64,000 nt of DNA, from assembly GCA_951394405.1 (NCBI GenBank), contig OX596336.1, forward strand, positions 3,968,001 to 4,032,000, in the 5' to 3' direction. Below the pieces are notes generated by a model. It was not told where the DNA came from. It saw nothing but the letters and a program-made list of their open reading frames with translations, and made no database searches. Below, piece after piece: positions 1 to 12,300 of the stretch. The position numbers and the translations under genes are program-made. Numbering within the stretch: position 1 is the stretch's first letter; each line of letters opens with the position of its first letter. Source of the DNA: Coprinellus micaceus (lineage: Eukaryota; Basidiomycota; Agaricomycetes; Agaricales; Psathyrellaceae).

Positions 1-176
1 AGGCGATGAAATGCCAATTATCCAACAGGACAGTGGCATTCCCGCTTTGTTGCTGGCCCTGAAAAGACGTCAACCTTTGTCAGTAAGGGAATGAGTTACG
101 TGTAGGATGAGGGACTCACCCTTTCAGAGGGCTGTGATGTTGAACCTGACGCTCGTTGGTATGAAGTCGGATCCAT
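1..176 (-). CDS. 5' fragment of Ser/Pro-rich hypothetical gene (copy A)
   Basis: This is the first 176 bases of the gene seen complete at 20974-24221, cut by the window edge. Exon 1 is 120-176 (19 codons starting MDPTSYQRASG). Bases 59-119 are a phase-0 intron with a GTGAGT donor and a TTTTCAG acceptor, and 1-58 is the start of exon 2. Whether the rest of a second gene copy exists to the left cannot be seen. Confidence 0.6.
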
Positions 177-1460
177 CCTGGAAGCAACCAGGATGGGCCG
201 CCGGGGTTGAGAGCTTTGATGACTAGGGGAGATAGAGAGCGAAGAAGAGGAATGAAGGGGATGTTTGTTAGGAGTGCAGTGGACGTGGGGGATTGAGTTG
301 CGAATTCTCGAGTGCGACAGAGCTCAATTTATGTCGGTCCTCAGGTGGGCACGAGTCTTGTAGGGTCTGGACGCGTACAAACGCACCACTGAGCTGGCAC
401 GTTGAGCGTGTTCAGGGAGAGCTGACAGAATACAGGCAAGACGGCCCAAGCGAGTCCAGTGCCGAATTCGTAGGAAGCATAAGCCTTCCCGGACACCTGT
501 TAGTGGCGTCGATCCAGGCGAGGAGTGCGTCCTTTACTTGCAGCGTTAATCGATCCAATCTGACTGGAACAAGGAGTCGAGCGGCTGGCCGGATGTACTC
601 CAAGCCTTGGAAGAGGTTTATGCGCGAGACACCAGTCTTTCGGAAGCGAGATGAAGGGATGAATGGGTTGATATTTCTCTGTTCACCTGTTAGGGAAGTG
701 GGAACGACGGCATTTCGATTAAAACATCATCAACGCCTCGTTGAGAGGTGAAAAACTCATAGCAGCCCTTGTCCCCCAGGAAGCTGTCCAAGAACGTACC
801 GAGAGTAAGGATAACCTCGCAAGCCATTGGAAGGGTGGCGCATACGCTCAAGCACAAGGCTAGTTAGCGGGGAACACTGCTCTAGGACCGACCGGACGTC
901 CAGTAGGGCATCAGACAACGGTGTTAAGACGTAGATCCTGCAAATAATAATTCCTCATTCGTGATCAGAAGAGATAGAGGCGAAGGCCCAGGCGTTGGGA
1001 GTACCGGACAATAGAACGTACAGGGGTCCAGCACGAGCGCTCCACCGTTTCCCCGGGTTGTCAGTGTCGGGGGCATTGGGCCACACGAAAGCTTAAAGCT
1101 GCAAATCCTGGACACCATTCCCTGCTTGTGATCGGTGCATGGCAAGAACACGGATATAGGGCGGGGTTATCGAAGGTACAGCTCGAATCCCGTTCTGCGC
1201 CCTCTATTCGTGTTCGCGTGCGAGGGAAGCCCAGTAGAGACACAGGTAGCACAGAGCAAACCAATGAAGCCCAAAGAGAATCTAGTCCGAGATCATGAAG
1301 GGAGCTGTCGGGCAGGAGAGACCTCGGGCGTTCGAAGAGGAGCAGCTGGTGTCCGGATTCAAGAATCATGTCGTCATCGCCAGGTGATTGGCTGTAATGC
1401 CGCTGTACTCGTGTTCGTCAGACAGTCCATCCGAGTAGATCGCGAGTACCCCAGCGCTGC

Positions 1461-2085
1461 GAGAGCTTTGGACGCGAGAATATGGTGCGCGATTCCTGGT
1501 TTGGGATCGATGCTGCAGGGGTAGAACAAATGGACGTGCCTTCTATTTGCCTCCGCCAAACGGGCATGCCCAAGTCAACACGGGCGCTATAGAGCTGCGA
1601 GAGCTTGGACGCCAGAATCTGTAGCGCGATTCCTGGTCTATGATCGATGCTAGTAGGGGTAGAACGAGGGAACGTGCGCTGTAGTCGTCCCCATCAAACG
1701 GACATGCCTCGATATTCTAGAACTGCAAGAGCTTGGACACCAGAATCTGTAGCACGATTCCTGGCCTATGATCGATGCTAGTAGGGGTGGAACAAGGGAA
1801 CGTGCGTTGTAGTCGTCCCCATCGAACGGACATACCTCATTAATCACAGACATTATGGGACTGTGAGAGCTTGGACGCCAGAATCAGCAGCGCGATACCT
1901 GGTTCATGATCGATGCTAGCTATGGAACGGAGGGGCATGCTGCTCCGCAGTTGTCCAAGCCTCCGTCAAATGAGTACACCCAAGCAAATGGAAGGTGTTC
2001 CTGAGCTACTGCAACAGGTTAACCAACAGAATGTGCAGCACGATTCCTGTCTTGTGATCGACGCTAGAAGTGGGGCCAGAAAACA
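1461..2085. repeat. Minisatellite, about five 128-138-bp units (copy A)
   Basis: Units begin near 1461, 1599, 1727 and 1865, with a degenerate fifth near 2003. Each begins with GAGAGCTTGGACGCCAGAAT or a close variant, followed by a CGATTCCTGG motif, GATCGATGCTAG and, in the middle units, TCGTCCCCATC plus ACGGACAT. The unit length is not a multiple of three and reading frames shift between units. I therefore regard it as non-coding. Confidence 0.85.
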
Positions 2086-2324
2086 TGCGTTCCAGTGGCT
2101 GTCAGAGGCATTGAGGCCTTGTCTTCACCTTCCTTTTTGGACGGCTGCGACGCGGAGATTGCGTGAAGGGGACTGAGGAACCCTTCCCCTGGGTCACGAA
2201 TACTGGTTAGATGTCAGAATGAAGCACCTAGAACCTTCGAGGACCTGTAAATGTCATCGTCACAATGGCTGTATAGGTTGCTTTAGGGCGGCGGTGTGAT
2301 GAATGAGAACAGACATACCTCATT

Positions 2325-2352
2325 GGCTCATGCGAAATTAATCGCATGAGCC
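2325..2352. repeat. Perfect 11-bp inverted repeat (copy A)
   Basis: The arms GGCTCATGCGA and TCGCATGAGCC are perfect complements around AATTAA, which is itself nearly self-complementary. It follows 240 bp after the minisatellite. Possible roles are a hairpin, a cruciform or a dimeric protein-binding site. No gene is close enough to assign it. Confidence 0.8.
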
Positions 2353-3046
2353 TCCGTAATCCTACTTGGGAAGGCCATCGAAGACCACGCTCACCCAGAT
2401 TGCACCAGATTCACGGGTAATTAGGAATCACCCTTTCACTTGCTCCGAGAAGGGACAATTGACGAACACTTTATCCCTTGGGAGGGGCATGAATCATGCC
2501 CACGAGTTTGTTAGGCAGACCTGTGTCGGTAGAGATGAGGATAGTAGGAGGAACGCCATCGATAAAGCTGAACCAAGTCTTGAAACACATCGACGACCAA
2601 GTTCGGGGAAGAGGCAAGAAGTTGAAGTCCGACCGTCGGGTGGATCACGCGCACTGGAGTACGTAATGATTTCACATGATCGTATGGGCGGCAGGCGGCC
2701 GCCGGATTGGGCGGAAACTCCACCACCCTCATTCAGCGAGAATCATGCATCCCGACTGACTGCTCTAATCTTTCCGTCTCTTTCCCTCCAGCTCCCCCTT
2801 TTGTGAATTCAATCCCTCGTTCGTGTTCCCACACCTTTCAGAGCCACTTGAGCGCCGTATCCTAGGTAGACTTGAGTTTCTTTCTTTGTCCAAGACCCAC
2901 CCCAGGTGAGACCACAGCCTCGAGGCAGTGGTTGTTTGGCAGTTGTTTTCATTCGAGAAAATAGTGGTGACGTTGTCAGTATCTTCTTACCTCGTCGATA
3001 GCCCGTACAAACATCGCTCCTCTCCGCTGCATTCATTCCTGAGCCA

Positions 3047-3743
3047 ATGCCCTCTGAACCCTGTCGTCGCGGTCGACGATCCTCTCGTCATGCATCGAAG
3101 GCAGCCGCCTCATCCGCTCGTCTGAACGGCGGTCGCCCATCAAAGCACAAAGCACGGGGTGGCAGAGCGTCTTCTCCCCCAGCAGAACATAGCTCTCAGG
3201 CGAGTGTTTACTCTCCACCTCCAAGTTGGCTGCGGGGTGACTCATCGAAGTCGTGGTCTTCATATCCAGGGCACGCGCTCTCGGATGAGCTCGCACCCTT
3301 CATCCGGCGAATCCCGCGCCTCCCCTTACCTCGTGTCAGTTATGGATAGCATCGCTAGCACCAGTGTTATGGAGTACGAAATCGGCCTCCTTGTGTCGCA
3401 GGCTCTCGACAAGGTTGGAGATCTTGTCACCCACAACGGCAAGAGGATGCGCATCCACACCACCACAATGTCGAAACCCAACAGCGTCAACATCATCACT
3501 GCGCACACCACCTTGCACGGGGCATTTGCTCAGGCTACGGCCGATGCAAATTCGATGAGGTCCACTCATCCGTCGCATCCAGCAGGGCTTCACCTTGGTG
3601 CCCGACAAATTCAGGAATTGGGTAGTTTATTCAGCCGTAATCCGGCTGCATTCCAACCCGTCATGTTGCGGATGTGGTACTCGAATAACAAAAGGCCAGA
3701 TGTTTCCGAAATAGTGTCATCTCCAACACTTCTCGTTTCTTAG
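3047..3743 (+). CDS. Possible hypothetical gene (copy A)
   Basis: I do not recognise this protein. A first open block (3047-3349) starts with ATG and is rich in Arg, Ser, Ala and Pro. A second block in another frame (from ATG 3342 to the TAG ending at 3743) encodes about 133 residues beginning MDSIASTSVMEYEIGLL, with a plausible amphipathic composition. No good intron joins the two, because the overlap is too short. Either the second block alone is the gene or the model is wrong. T-rich, AT-rich sequence follows to 4100. Confidence 0.3.
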
Positions 3744-4114
3744 TCCTCAACTTCCCAGACCCCCACTCTCAAAACATTCATAACACAGACAACATGTTGT
3801 ACCACCCCCTGCCCTCATCTTCTTTCCTTATGCTTTCATTACTATGCCCTCACCTGCTATTACTTATGCCACCTACTATGCATCACGAACAACTACTTAC
3901 CCCCGCGGGTTTGATGCTCTCCCAAAGTCCCAACTTTCGGTATCAGAGAGTGTGCTGAATAGATGGCGGAATGCTGTGTGAATTCTTGAGGTGCGTTCCC
4001 TAGTAATCGCGCAACAAGCGGAATAGTCACTGCATATATTTAAAAGGGAGTATATCATACCAATCTGAAAATAGGCCGGCAGGAAAAGTAATTAACGGAA
4101 AGTGAGTGGGATAT

Positions 4115-5243
4115 CTAGAGGCGAATGGTTACAACATCGCGATGATGGCACTGGTGGTAACGGGCCATGGTGCAGAATCGCCCGCAGTTGTTGCACTTGA
4201 TAAGGAGCCTTGTGAGATCGGCAGGACGCATTCCCGCATTCTTCTCCATGTTTGTGAGGGCTTGGATGAGGTCAAAGCCCTCCTCTCGGGTGTTAACGGC
4301 ATCACCTTCACACCGATGCTGAGAACGTCTCTCGGAGTAGATAAGATTGTCGCACAAGCGGCATTTGCGAAAAACGCGCTTAAGCTCTGACTTCGTGACT
4401 CCATCCCCGAACAGGTACCCGAATCGCAGGAGTACGTCAAACGGCGTGAACGTTGGCCGTTCCGGATTGAACGAGGGAATATCGCAGGACGCGAGGAATC
4501 CATTGCCAACTGAAGAAACTACGGCAAGTTCAAGTTAGCATTGAACCCCAGTGTCGTGACGATCATAGGCGCTTACAAGACGGTTCAGGTGTAAATTCGT
4601 ACCGGTATTCTTTGAACAGCTCTTGCGGGTCCGAGTCCGGGTCGAGGAAGGGCAAGGCTATTCAAATGTTTCGACTTTTTAGAATCAACGTTGAAGATAG
4701 CGTTCTTACCAGGCTCAAGAGTCTCGAGTGTGTCCGACGCCAAACGCCCTAGCGTCAGGTCGACGGCATTGGAGACTAAAGATGCAATAGATATTCGCCT
4801 GGGTGAGCATTCAGAAGCGAACTCCATACACGTCACCACTCACTTTCCAACCCGCCGCCGCCGCCTTGCTCATTCGAGGACGTGGGGAGAGGGGAGGGCT
4901 GCAGCTGCGAGACCCGGTGCTCGTCGTTGGGCTCCCCACCATGGCTGGCAGGACTGGAGTACACCGGAAGGAGCTCTCCCCTCTGTTGTTTCGGAGGAGT
5001 GGAATACTCCCAAAGAGGTCTCGGCGCTGGAGATGCTCGGCGCAAGGGACGAGGGGCTCTCCCATACGGGGTTGAGTGAGGAAGAAGGGCCCTCTCCCTT
5101 GCCCGGGGAACAGTAGCTGGTGTGGAGAACCGCACACGGTCGCCTCCCCCCATGAGGGACGGCGCCAAGGGTGCGACGAGGCCAGACGCGAACGTCTGGA
5201 GCCGTGAGAGAGTCGGCGTCGCAGCTGGCGTACTCGATTCCAT
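4115..5243 (-). CDS. Cys/His-rich hypothetical protein (copy A)
   Basis: This is a spliced minus-strand gene starting at ATG 5243. Exon 1 encodes about 135 residues of disordered Ser/Pro/Arg-rich sequence ending in a run of glycines. The following exons join in frame: one ends DTLETLEP, the next begins LPFLDPDSDPQELF, and another junction gives PSFSSVGNGFLASC. The C-terminal exon has two Cys/His groups, CRLCDNLIYSERRSQHRC and CNNCGRFCTMARYHQCHH, which look like two zinc-binding sites. Two introns (about 50-60 nt, GTAAG...TAG) are clear. The first junction needs a weaker GTGACG donor. I do not know the family. A nucleic-acid or protein-binding role is only inferred from the zinc-like motifs. 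Confidence 0.6.
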
Positions 5244-6035
5244 TGGGTATGTGTGAGATGAGCGTGGGGAGAGAGACTAGTGCCAAGTGGGGGGCTGGGT
5301 TGGTGATTCTGGTGCGGGCGACGTTCCTTTATACATCGTCCACCTTCGCCGCTCCTTATGAGCGACATGGCAATATAGGTAAATCGTGGCAACGAGCTAT
5401 TCGGCCTCTTCAAAGTCGACGTCTCGGGCCGACACCAACTCCCGACGGTACTGGAAAGTCATGTACGTATCGGCGCCATGGCAGAAAACAGGAGCCCAGA
5501 TGACCCAGTTTCGACCGGCGGATTTGATGGGTAGGTGTTGGGTGGACACTAAGCCGGGTCGCCTGGACAGAGTGCTGTAGCTTATCCGGTTCAACACACA
5601 GAGGGTGTGGGCCCACACGACGCTCACGAAGCCCATGATCGTGGTCTAGGAACATGCGATTTTGATCGCGTCTTCTCCGATAGCCAATCTTTGGTAGTGA
5701 TCAACCCGTGTCCGGCGTCTAAAGGTATGATGCAATCAGATACAACGCTTTTCGCCTGCACGAAACTCTCCTTCCTCCTTGTTCAATGTGTCAGGCACCG
5801 AACTCGTGTTACCCATAGACATCGGCGTTGTTGCACTCGCCGTTGCCTAGAATGAAAACCTGGACATGAAAATCGGACGAGCGCTCTTCTCAGGGTGCTC
5901 CGATCAAGACAACATATATCACCGCACAAGTCCTTCATATAGCGCACCGAAGGGAATCCTGAAGCAGGACAACCCCCTCTATTGCATCGCAAACCGTCGA
6001 CTCTGACCCCAGCTATCCCCAACAGTAACGTTATC
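5244..6035. other. Intergenic stretch between divergent genes (copy A)
   Basis: I see no supported gene in these 792 bases. They separate the minus-strand Cys/His-rich gene from the plus-strand membrane-protein-like gene, so they probably include both promoters. One of the three copy differences lies here (5983 T versus 30028 C). The counterpart in the other copy is 29289-30080. Confidence 0.45.
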
Positions 6036-6897
6036 ATGGCGAACCCTACTGCAAGGTGTGTCTATATTTCCTAGGTTTCGAACTGCGAGGTCCAGCTGCC
6101 CAAATTTCTCCAAATCTAACTTACCCATCCAGAGTCCCAGTCCAGCAGATAACCGGGGTGCTTCCCCAGGTTATGATTGTTGTGCTCAGGCGTAGTGAAG
6201 CGCGCACAGTTCACGAGAACAACCATATCCTTCAAGGAACGAGAGTTATCATTCCCATCGATCGCAGGAGGTCCGCCATCATCTACAGCAACAATGTCAG
6301 CGATTGGAACACCGTCGCCGCCGTCGCAAAGCTCCACGTCACAACGAACACCGTCCCCTTTGTGGTGTACAACCTTCCCAAGTCCCTTCGCAAGCTAGCA
6401 CAACGTGTTGGGATGTTTGTTCTCTGGGCCGTCCTTGTCGTGGTTTCCGGCGCCCTCTCTTACAAATTGGCCACCTGTGAGCGTCCTCACCACTTTCAAA
6501 TGACGGATGTGGCATTTACTGAAACCCATGATAGATTTAGGGTCTCTCGCCGCTGGTTTCGTGTTCGTCAACCCCTGGCAAGCTGTTCAGAGTGGATTTA
6601 CGGACTTCGTCCGTGAGTAAAGACCGCCCCTGCCACAACTCGCTCATCGCTGACTACCGCCTTTGTTATGGCTGTTTCCTGATCTTAGTAGCCTACGCGA
6701 AATTGGGCGACATCACCCGCTTCAGTGGCCAGCTTCTTGCGAAGCACATCATCAACTTCCTTCAACCCTACATTGGTAGGTGCGCATCTTTCCCTTGGAA
6801 GGAAATGGTCACTGATTGTCGTCGCATCACCGACTCGTCAGCCCAGGCGCCTGTTTCTGAGGGCCAGACCGCAATCGAGGGTCAAACCCAGGCTTGA
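6036..6897 (+). CDS. Membrane-protein-like hypothetical (copy A)
   Basis: Start ATG 6036 (MANPTA), then an intron ending CATCCAG. The body exon includes PIDRRRSAIIYSNN and a hydrophobic segment, FVLWAVLVVVSGALSYKLA. A 58-nt GTGAGC...GATAG intron then joins KLAT to YLGSLAAGFVFVNPWQAV, a second hydrophobic segment. After that, a GTGAGT...CTTAG intron of 76 nt would give FVLAYAKLGD. The alternative is that the next frame, reading NSLIADYRLCYGCF, is coding and there is a frameshift. The gene ends at 6897 after CASFPWKEMV. I do not recognise the family. Two membrane helices are likely. Confidence 0.55.
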
Positions 6898-7604
6898 ACG
6901 ACCAAGCGCTGGGCGAGTTGCCATTTCTCCCTTCCTCGTAATCCTGGGCTTCTCTGTTGTACTCTTACCTCACCGTATTGCACGCATCTGTATTTGTGAT
7001 TATACTATGCTTACCTGAATGACCGTCTATTCCCTTCCATCCCGTACCCCAAGGGTGTCCCCGCATCGTTGGCGAAGGCGGCTTGGCACAGCATCAGAAA
7101 GTTCGAGCTCAGCGCCATATACCGCTTGGTTCGGAATGTAAGCACAAATGAGATTTGGATTTGAAACTGCGGCCGTTGGACTTGTCCTGCGACCGGCTCT
7201 GTGCACCGCGACGGTCAGGCTTCAATCGGAGGCCCCTCGCCGACGTCGACCACATATATTCACCTCTGACTCTCTGTTGATGGACTTCCTGCGACGTAAA
7301 GCCTCAAAACCTCCGCTGCGGTGGAAGATTGGCGGATTTGCCTCGGAGGCGTGAGGGATCCTCATGATTTCTGCGAGGTCAGTCCTTGGGCAGTCCTCAC
7401 CGATTGCGCGTTCTACTGTCCTCTGTGGGCGTGTCTATTCCGGCCTTCAAGTTCAATGGATCAATTGAAATAGGAAGCACCTGGGATAACTACGGAGACA
7501 CTTGGCAATCCGGTGGGACATGATTATGTTTGGGAGTCAGAATAAGTAGCGTGAGTGGTCCCTTTCTCGAGTATCATAGAAGCTGATGAGTACGCAGCGC
7601 CGCC

Positions 7605-8391
7605 ATGGATCTGGATGACATTGCTGGCCCTTCACTGGCGGCAGAATGGTCTCGGAAATGTGCCTGTGGAAAACGACTCTACCAACCCAACAGTTATACA
7701 AACCACATCAGAACCTGCTCTCGATACAAACGGGGTGTTGGGTCGACGCTGGAGGCGGCAAGGTCGCGCTGGAAGGAACGCCCGCCCCAGCCGAAGAAGG
7801 GTAAAGCGGCGTTGAACTCTTGGTTTGGAGATGAAGACCTCGATATCGACAAGCCCATCCGACCAGGTCCAGCCCCGCCTCAGGGTGCTAGCCCCGCTGA
7901 GGGGGGAAACGTTGTAAGCTTTGATGTATTTAGGGTGTCCTGTACTCACTCTACAACATATATACAGCATGACGCCAGTTTCCGCCCCAGCGGAACCACT
8001 GATATGGAGGTCGAACAGGAGGCTCTCCCCCAGGCCGAGTCTGCCGAATTGGGTCGTGGTCGCCGCACGCGCAAGCCTACCAAGCACTTCAAGGATTTCG
8101 CGCTCACATCGACCATCCCCTTCCAAATACCGTCCATCCCCGCACAGAATCTCGACACTTCAGACGAGTTGGACTCGGATAGTAGGCACGAGGCTCAGGC
8201 GCAGGAAAGCGAAGACCCAAGTCGCCCGCCTATTTATTTTGGCCCAGAGACCGAACCCCAAGCTCGCCGTCTCACCATTTTCGACGAATCTTGTTGGAAG
8301 GAAACGGACAGAAATCCCTTTGGCCTCTACAAGAGGTACTGGACGATTGAAAAGGCACCCCACGATCCCGATTTCTACACATCTCCAGAGG
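7605..8391 (+). pseudogene. Repeated 5' part of Plavaka transposase gene, cut by gap
   Basis: The first 262 codons of the transposase reading frame (counted without splicing) are repeated here and run into the N gap. The same sequence continues into a complete gene from 9358. It is probably an assembly duplicate and not a separate gene fragment. Confidence 0.8.
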
Positions 8392-8591
8392 NNNNNNNNN
8401 NNNNNNNNNNNNNNNNNNNNNNNNNNNNNNNNNNNNNNNNNNNNNNNNNNNNNNNNNNNNNNNNNNNNNNNNNNNNNNNNNNNNNNNNNNNNNNNNNNNN
8501 NNNNNNNNNNNNNNNNNNNNNNNNNNNNNNNNNNNNNNNNNNNNNNNNNNNNNNNNNNNNNNNNNNNNNNNNNNNNNNNNNNNNNNNNNNN
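8392..8591. other. 200-N scaffold gap
   Basis: Exactly 200 N. The 1,553 bases before it (6839-8391) are repeated directly after it (8592-10144), with one noticed G/A difference. The second copy of the segment has this sequence once and no gap. A fixed-size gap flanked by the same sequence is what results when two overlapping contig ends are scaffolded without merging. Confidence 0.97.
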
Positions 8592-9357
8592 CAGCCCAGG
8601 CGCCTGTTTCTGAGGGCCAGACCGCAATCGAGGGTCAAACCCAGGCTTGAACGACCAAGCGCTGGGCGAGTTGCCATTTCTCCCTTCCTCGTAATCCTGG
8701 GCTTCTCTGTTGTACTCTTACCTCACCGTATTGCACGCATCTGTATTTGTGATTATACTATGCTTACCTGAATGACCGTCTATTCCCTTCCATCCCGTAC
8801 CCCAAGGGTGTCCCCGCATCGTTGGCGAAGGCGGCTTGGCACAGCATCAGAAAGTTCGAGCTCAGCGCCATATACCGCTTGGTTCGGAATGTAAGCACAA
8901 ATGAGATTTGGATTTGAAACTGCGACCGTTGGACTTGTCCTGCGACCGGCTCTGTGCACCGCGACGGTCAGGCTTCAATCGGAGGCCCCTCGCCGACGTC
9001 GACCACATATATTCACCTCTGACTCTCTGTTGATGGACTTCCTGCGACGTAAAGCCTCAAAACCTCCGCTGCGGTGGAAGATTGGCGGATTTGCCTCGGA
9101 GGCGTGAGGGATCCTCATGATTTCTGCGAGGTCAGTCCTTGGGCAGTCCTCACCGATTGCGCGTTCTACTGTCCTCTGTGGGCGTGTCTATTCCGGCCTT
9201 CAAGTTCAATGGATCAATTGAAATAGGAAGCACCTGGGATAACTACGGAGACACTTGGCAATCCGGTGGGACATGATTATGTTTGGGAGTCAGAATAAGT
9301 AGCGTGAGTGGTCCCTTTCTCGAGTATCATAGAAGCTGATGAGTACGCAGCGCCGCC

Positions 9358-12300
9358 ATGGATCTGGATGACATTGCTGGCCCTTCACTGGCGGCAGAAT
9401 GGTCTCGGAAATGTGCCTGTGGAAAACGACTCTACCAACCCAACAGTTATACAAACCACATCAGAACCTGCTCTCGATACAAACGGGGTGTTGGGTCGAC
9501 GCTGGAGGCGGCAAGGTCGCGCTGGAAGGAACGCCCGCCCCAGCCGAAGAAGGGTAAAGCGGCGTTGAACTCTTGGTTTGGAGATGAAGACCTCGATATC
9601 GACAAGCCCATCCGACCAGGTCCAGCCCCGCCTCAGGGTGCTAGCCCCGCTGAGGGGGGAAACGTTGTAAGCTTTGATGTATTTAGGGTGTCCTGTACTC
9701 ACTCTACAACATATATACAGCATGACGCCAGTTTCCGCCCCAGCGGAACCACTGATATGGAGGTCGAACAGGAGGCTCTCCCCCAGGCCGAGTCTGCCGA
9801 ATTGGGTCGTGGTCGCCGCACGCGCAAGCCTACCAAGCACTTCAAGGATTTCGCGCTCACATCGACCATCCCCTTCCAAATACCGTCCATCCCCGCACAG
9901 AATCTCGACACTTCAGACGAGTTGGACTCGGATAGTAGGCACGAGGCTCAGGCGCAGGAAAGCGAAGACCCAAGTCGCCCGCCTATTTATTTTGGCCCAG
10001 AGACCGAACCCCAAGCTCGCCGTCTCACCATTTTCGACGAATCTTGTTGGAAGGAAACGGACAGAAATCCCTTTGGCCTCTACAAGAGGTACTGGACGAT
10101 TGAAAAGGCACCCCACGATCCCGATTTCTACACATCTCCAGAGGATCTACAAGACGCTGTCCCAAATCCTTCGCTTACTACCGAGATAGATTGGGCCAAG
10201 GAGCTCTTCCCTTTTCCAAATCTCAACTCGTTCCTCCTTGGAGAATGGTATTGGAGCGACGGGAACGAGAAAAGCCGCGATTCGTTTCGTGACCTCATTG
10301 GGATCATTACGAGCGACGACTTCCATCCAGACGATATCCGGGAGGCTAACTGGGGCCTCATCAACGACACTCTTGCGTCCTCAGAGTTTGACGCCCAGTC
10401 TCGGAGTACTCTCGACTGGATGGGAGACGGAACGTCTTGGCACACTACCGCAATTCAGCTCGACGTCCCGTGCAATACCACATCCATTCAGCCCGGCCTC
10501 CACCACTACGAGGTCCCTGACTTCCGGTATCGTCCATTGGTCCCTATCATAAAGCGACGGCTCGAGGATGCTACACGCGGCGACCAGTTCCACATTGTGC
10601 CCACGGATTTGCGTTGGAAACCTCAAGAGGGAGGTCCTGATCTCCGCGTCTACGGGGAGCTATACAACTCCCCCGCTTTTATCAAGGCCTTTAAGGAAGT
10701 GCAGGTCGGTGCTGTTATACCTGCTGGACTTACATCTCGTGGGCTTGGGGATGGTTAGCAGATTACTGAGCTTCTTCTTCCAGAATCTCCCGCCCGAGCC
10801 GACCGAGAGCGGGCTGCCTCGATATGTCGTAGCATTGATGTTTGCTTCTGACGAGACGATGCTCACCTCGTTCGGGAGCGCAAAGATCTGGCCAGTGTAC
10901 ATGCTTTTCGGGAACGAGTCCAAGCACAGGCGGGCGAAGCCATCACTCAAACTCTTTGAGGAGATCGCCTACTTTCAACCGGTGGGCAGCTCAGCCTAGG
11001 CCACGTCGCCATCAAGGACCATTGCTGACACCGCCCATAGCTTCCAGACCGCTTCCAAGATTGGTACCTCGACGTGTCTGGAAAAAAGAATGTTGGGGAT
11101 ACCCTGCATACCTTCCTCAACCGAGAACTCTTCCATGCACAATGGAAGATCCTACTCGACGACGACTTCGTTCATGCATATCGTTACGGAATTGTCGTAG
11201 ACTCTTTCGATGGAAAGCGTAGACGCTTTTACCCCCGGGTGCTGACATATTCAGCCGATTATCCGGAACGGTACGTCTTCTACTCCCATCCTTTCCAGTG
11301 CTTTCTGTCTCAGAAGCTCGCCGTACCTCAGGGCTGCCGTCGTAAGCATCAGGAGCATGGGCGACCACCCGTGCCCCAGGTGTTTAGTCTCTGATACCGA
11401 TATTCACGACATGGGAAGCAACGCTGACCGAGCAATTCGAGAAGAGCAACGTAGACAAGATAACATTGACAGGAAGAAAAATATCAAAGAAGCCCGCGAG
11501 ATCATATATACGGACAATCTCAGTGTGAACACCAAGAAGGTAGAAGCACTCTTGAAGCCGACATCGCTGGTGCCGACCAGGGTAAGTCCAGTGCTAATCC
11601 TTTGTTTGTTCTCCCAATTGGTCCTGGGCTAATGACATGGGCGCTGCCACCCCAGAATGCCTTCTCGGAACGTCTCTCAGATTTCGGCCTCGATGTATAT
11701 CACATCGTGGCTGTGGACATACTCCATGAGGTGGAAATAGGCGTGTGGAAGTCGCTGTTCATTCACCTTCTTCGTCTCTTAGAAGCCACTGACAAGTCGA
11801 AGCTGAATGTTCTTAACACGAGGTAAGTCGCCGTTTAATCGAGTTAAAACGACGTCATCTCTCCCGGGTAGTGATGTTCTGTTCCTACCCTCTAGGTTTC
11901 GCGATGTTCCGGGTTTTGGGCGCGACACCATACGTCGTTTCGGCAACAACGTCTCTGAGATGAAGCAGTTCGCTGCCCGAAACTACGAAGATCTGCTACA
12001 GGTTCGCTTTCAACCATACTATCATATCATTCCGTGCCAGACGATTCTAAACTCTCCACCTTGTGCCAGTGTGCAATTCCCGCTTTCGAAGGCTTACTTC
12101 CGGGAGACCACGACGGACGAGTTCTCGATCTCCTCTTCGTCTTCGCCCACTGGCATTCTCTGGCAAAGCTGAGGCTCCATACGGATGCCACGCTCGCCAT
12201 TTTAGATGATTGGACAACCATTCTCGGGGACGAGTGTCGAAGCTTCGTATCGGCAACATGCAAAGTGTTCGAGACTCAAGAGCTGAAACGCGAGTACCAG

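Larger units (their letters stand above)
177..3046. other. Gene-poor stretch in copy A
   Basis: I see no gene with a believable exon structure here. Open frames of up to 152 codons exist on both strands, but they lack recognisable domains and convincing splice context. The stretch holds a minisatellite (1461-2085) and a perfect hairpin (2325-2352). The same sequence lies at 24222-27091 in the other copy. Confidence 0.5.

Noticed and set aside
293..751. 152-codon open frame
   Set aside because: No ATG-based exon logic, domain or splice context. It overlaps an opposite-strand frame, and low stop density alone is not evidence.
4811..5413. 200-codon minus frame and other long frames over exon 1 of the Cys/His-rich gene
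   Set aside because: These are other frames of a GC-rich disordered coding exon. Only the frame starting at 5243 joins the downstream exons.
6592..6897. Frameshifted pseudogene in the membrane-protein-like locus
   Set aside because: Two introns with good donors and acceptors restore one frame, so a broken gene is not required. It remains possible for the second junction.
7605..8391. A separate truncated transposase gene
   Set aside because: It ends at a 200-N gap and is the same sequence as the following gene. It is best explained as unmerged contig overlap.
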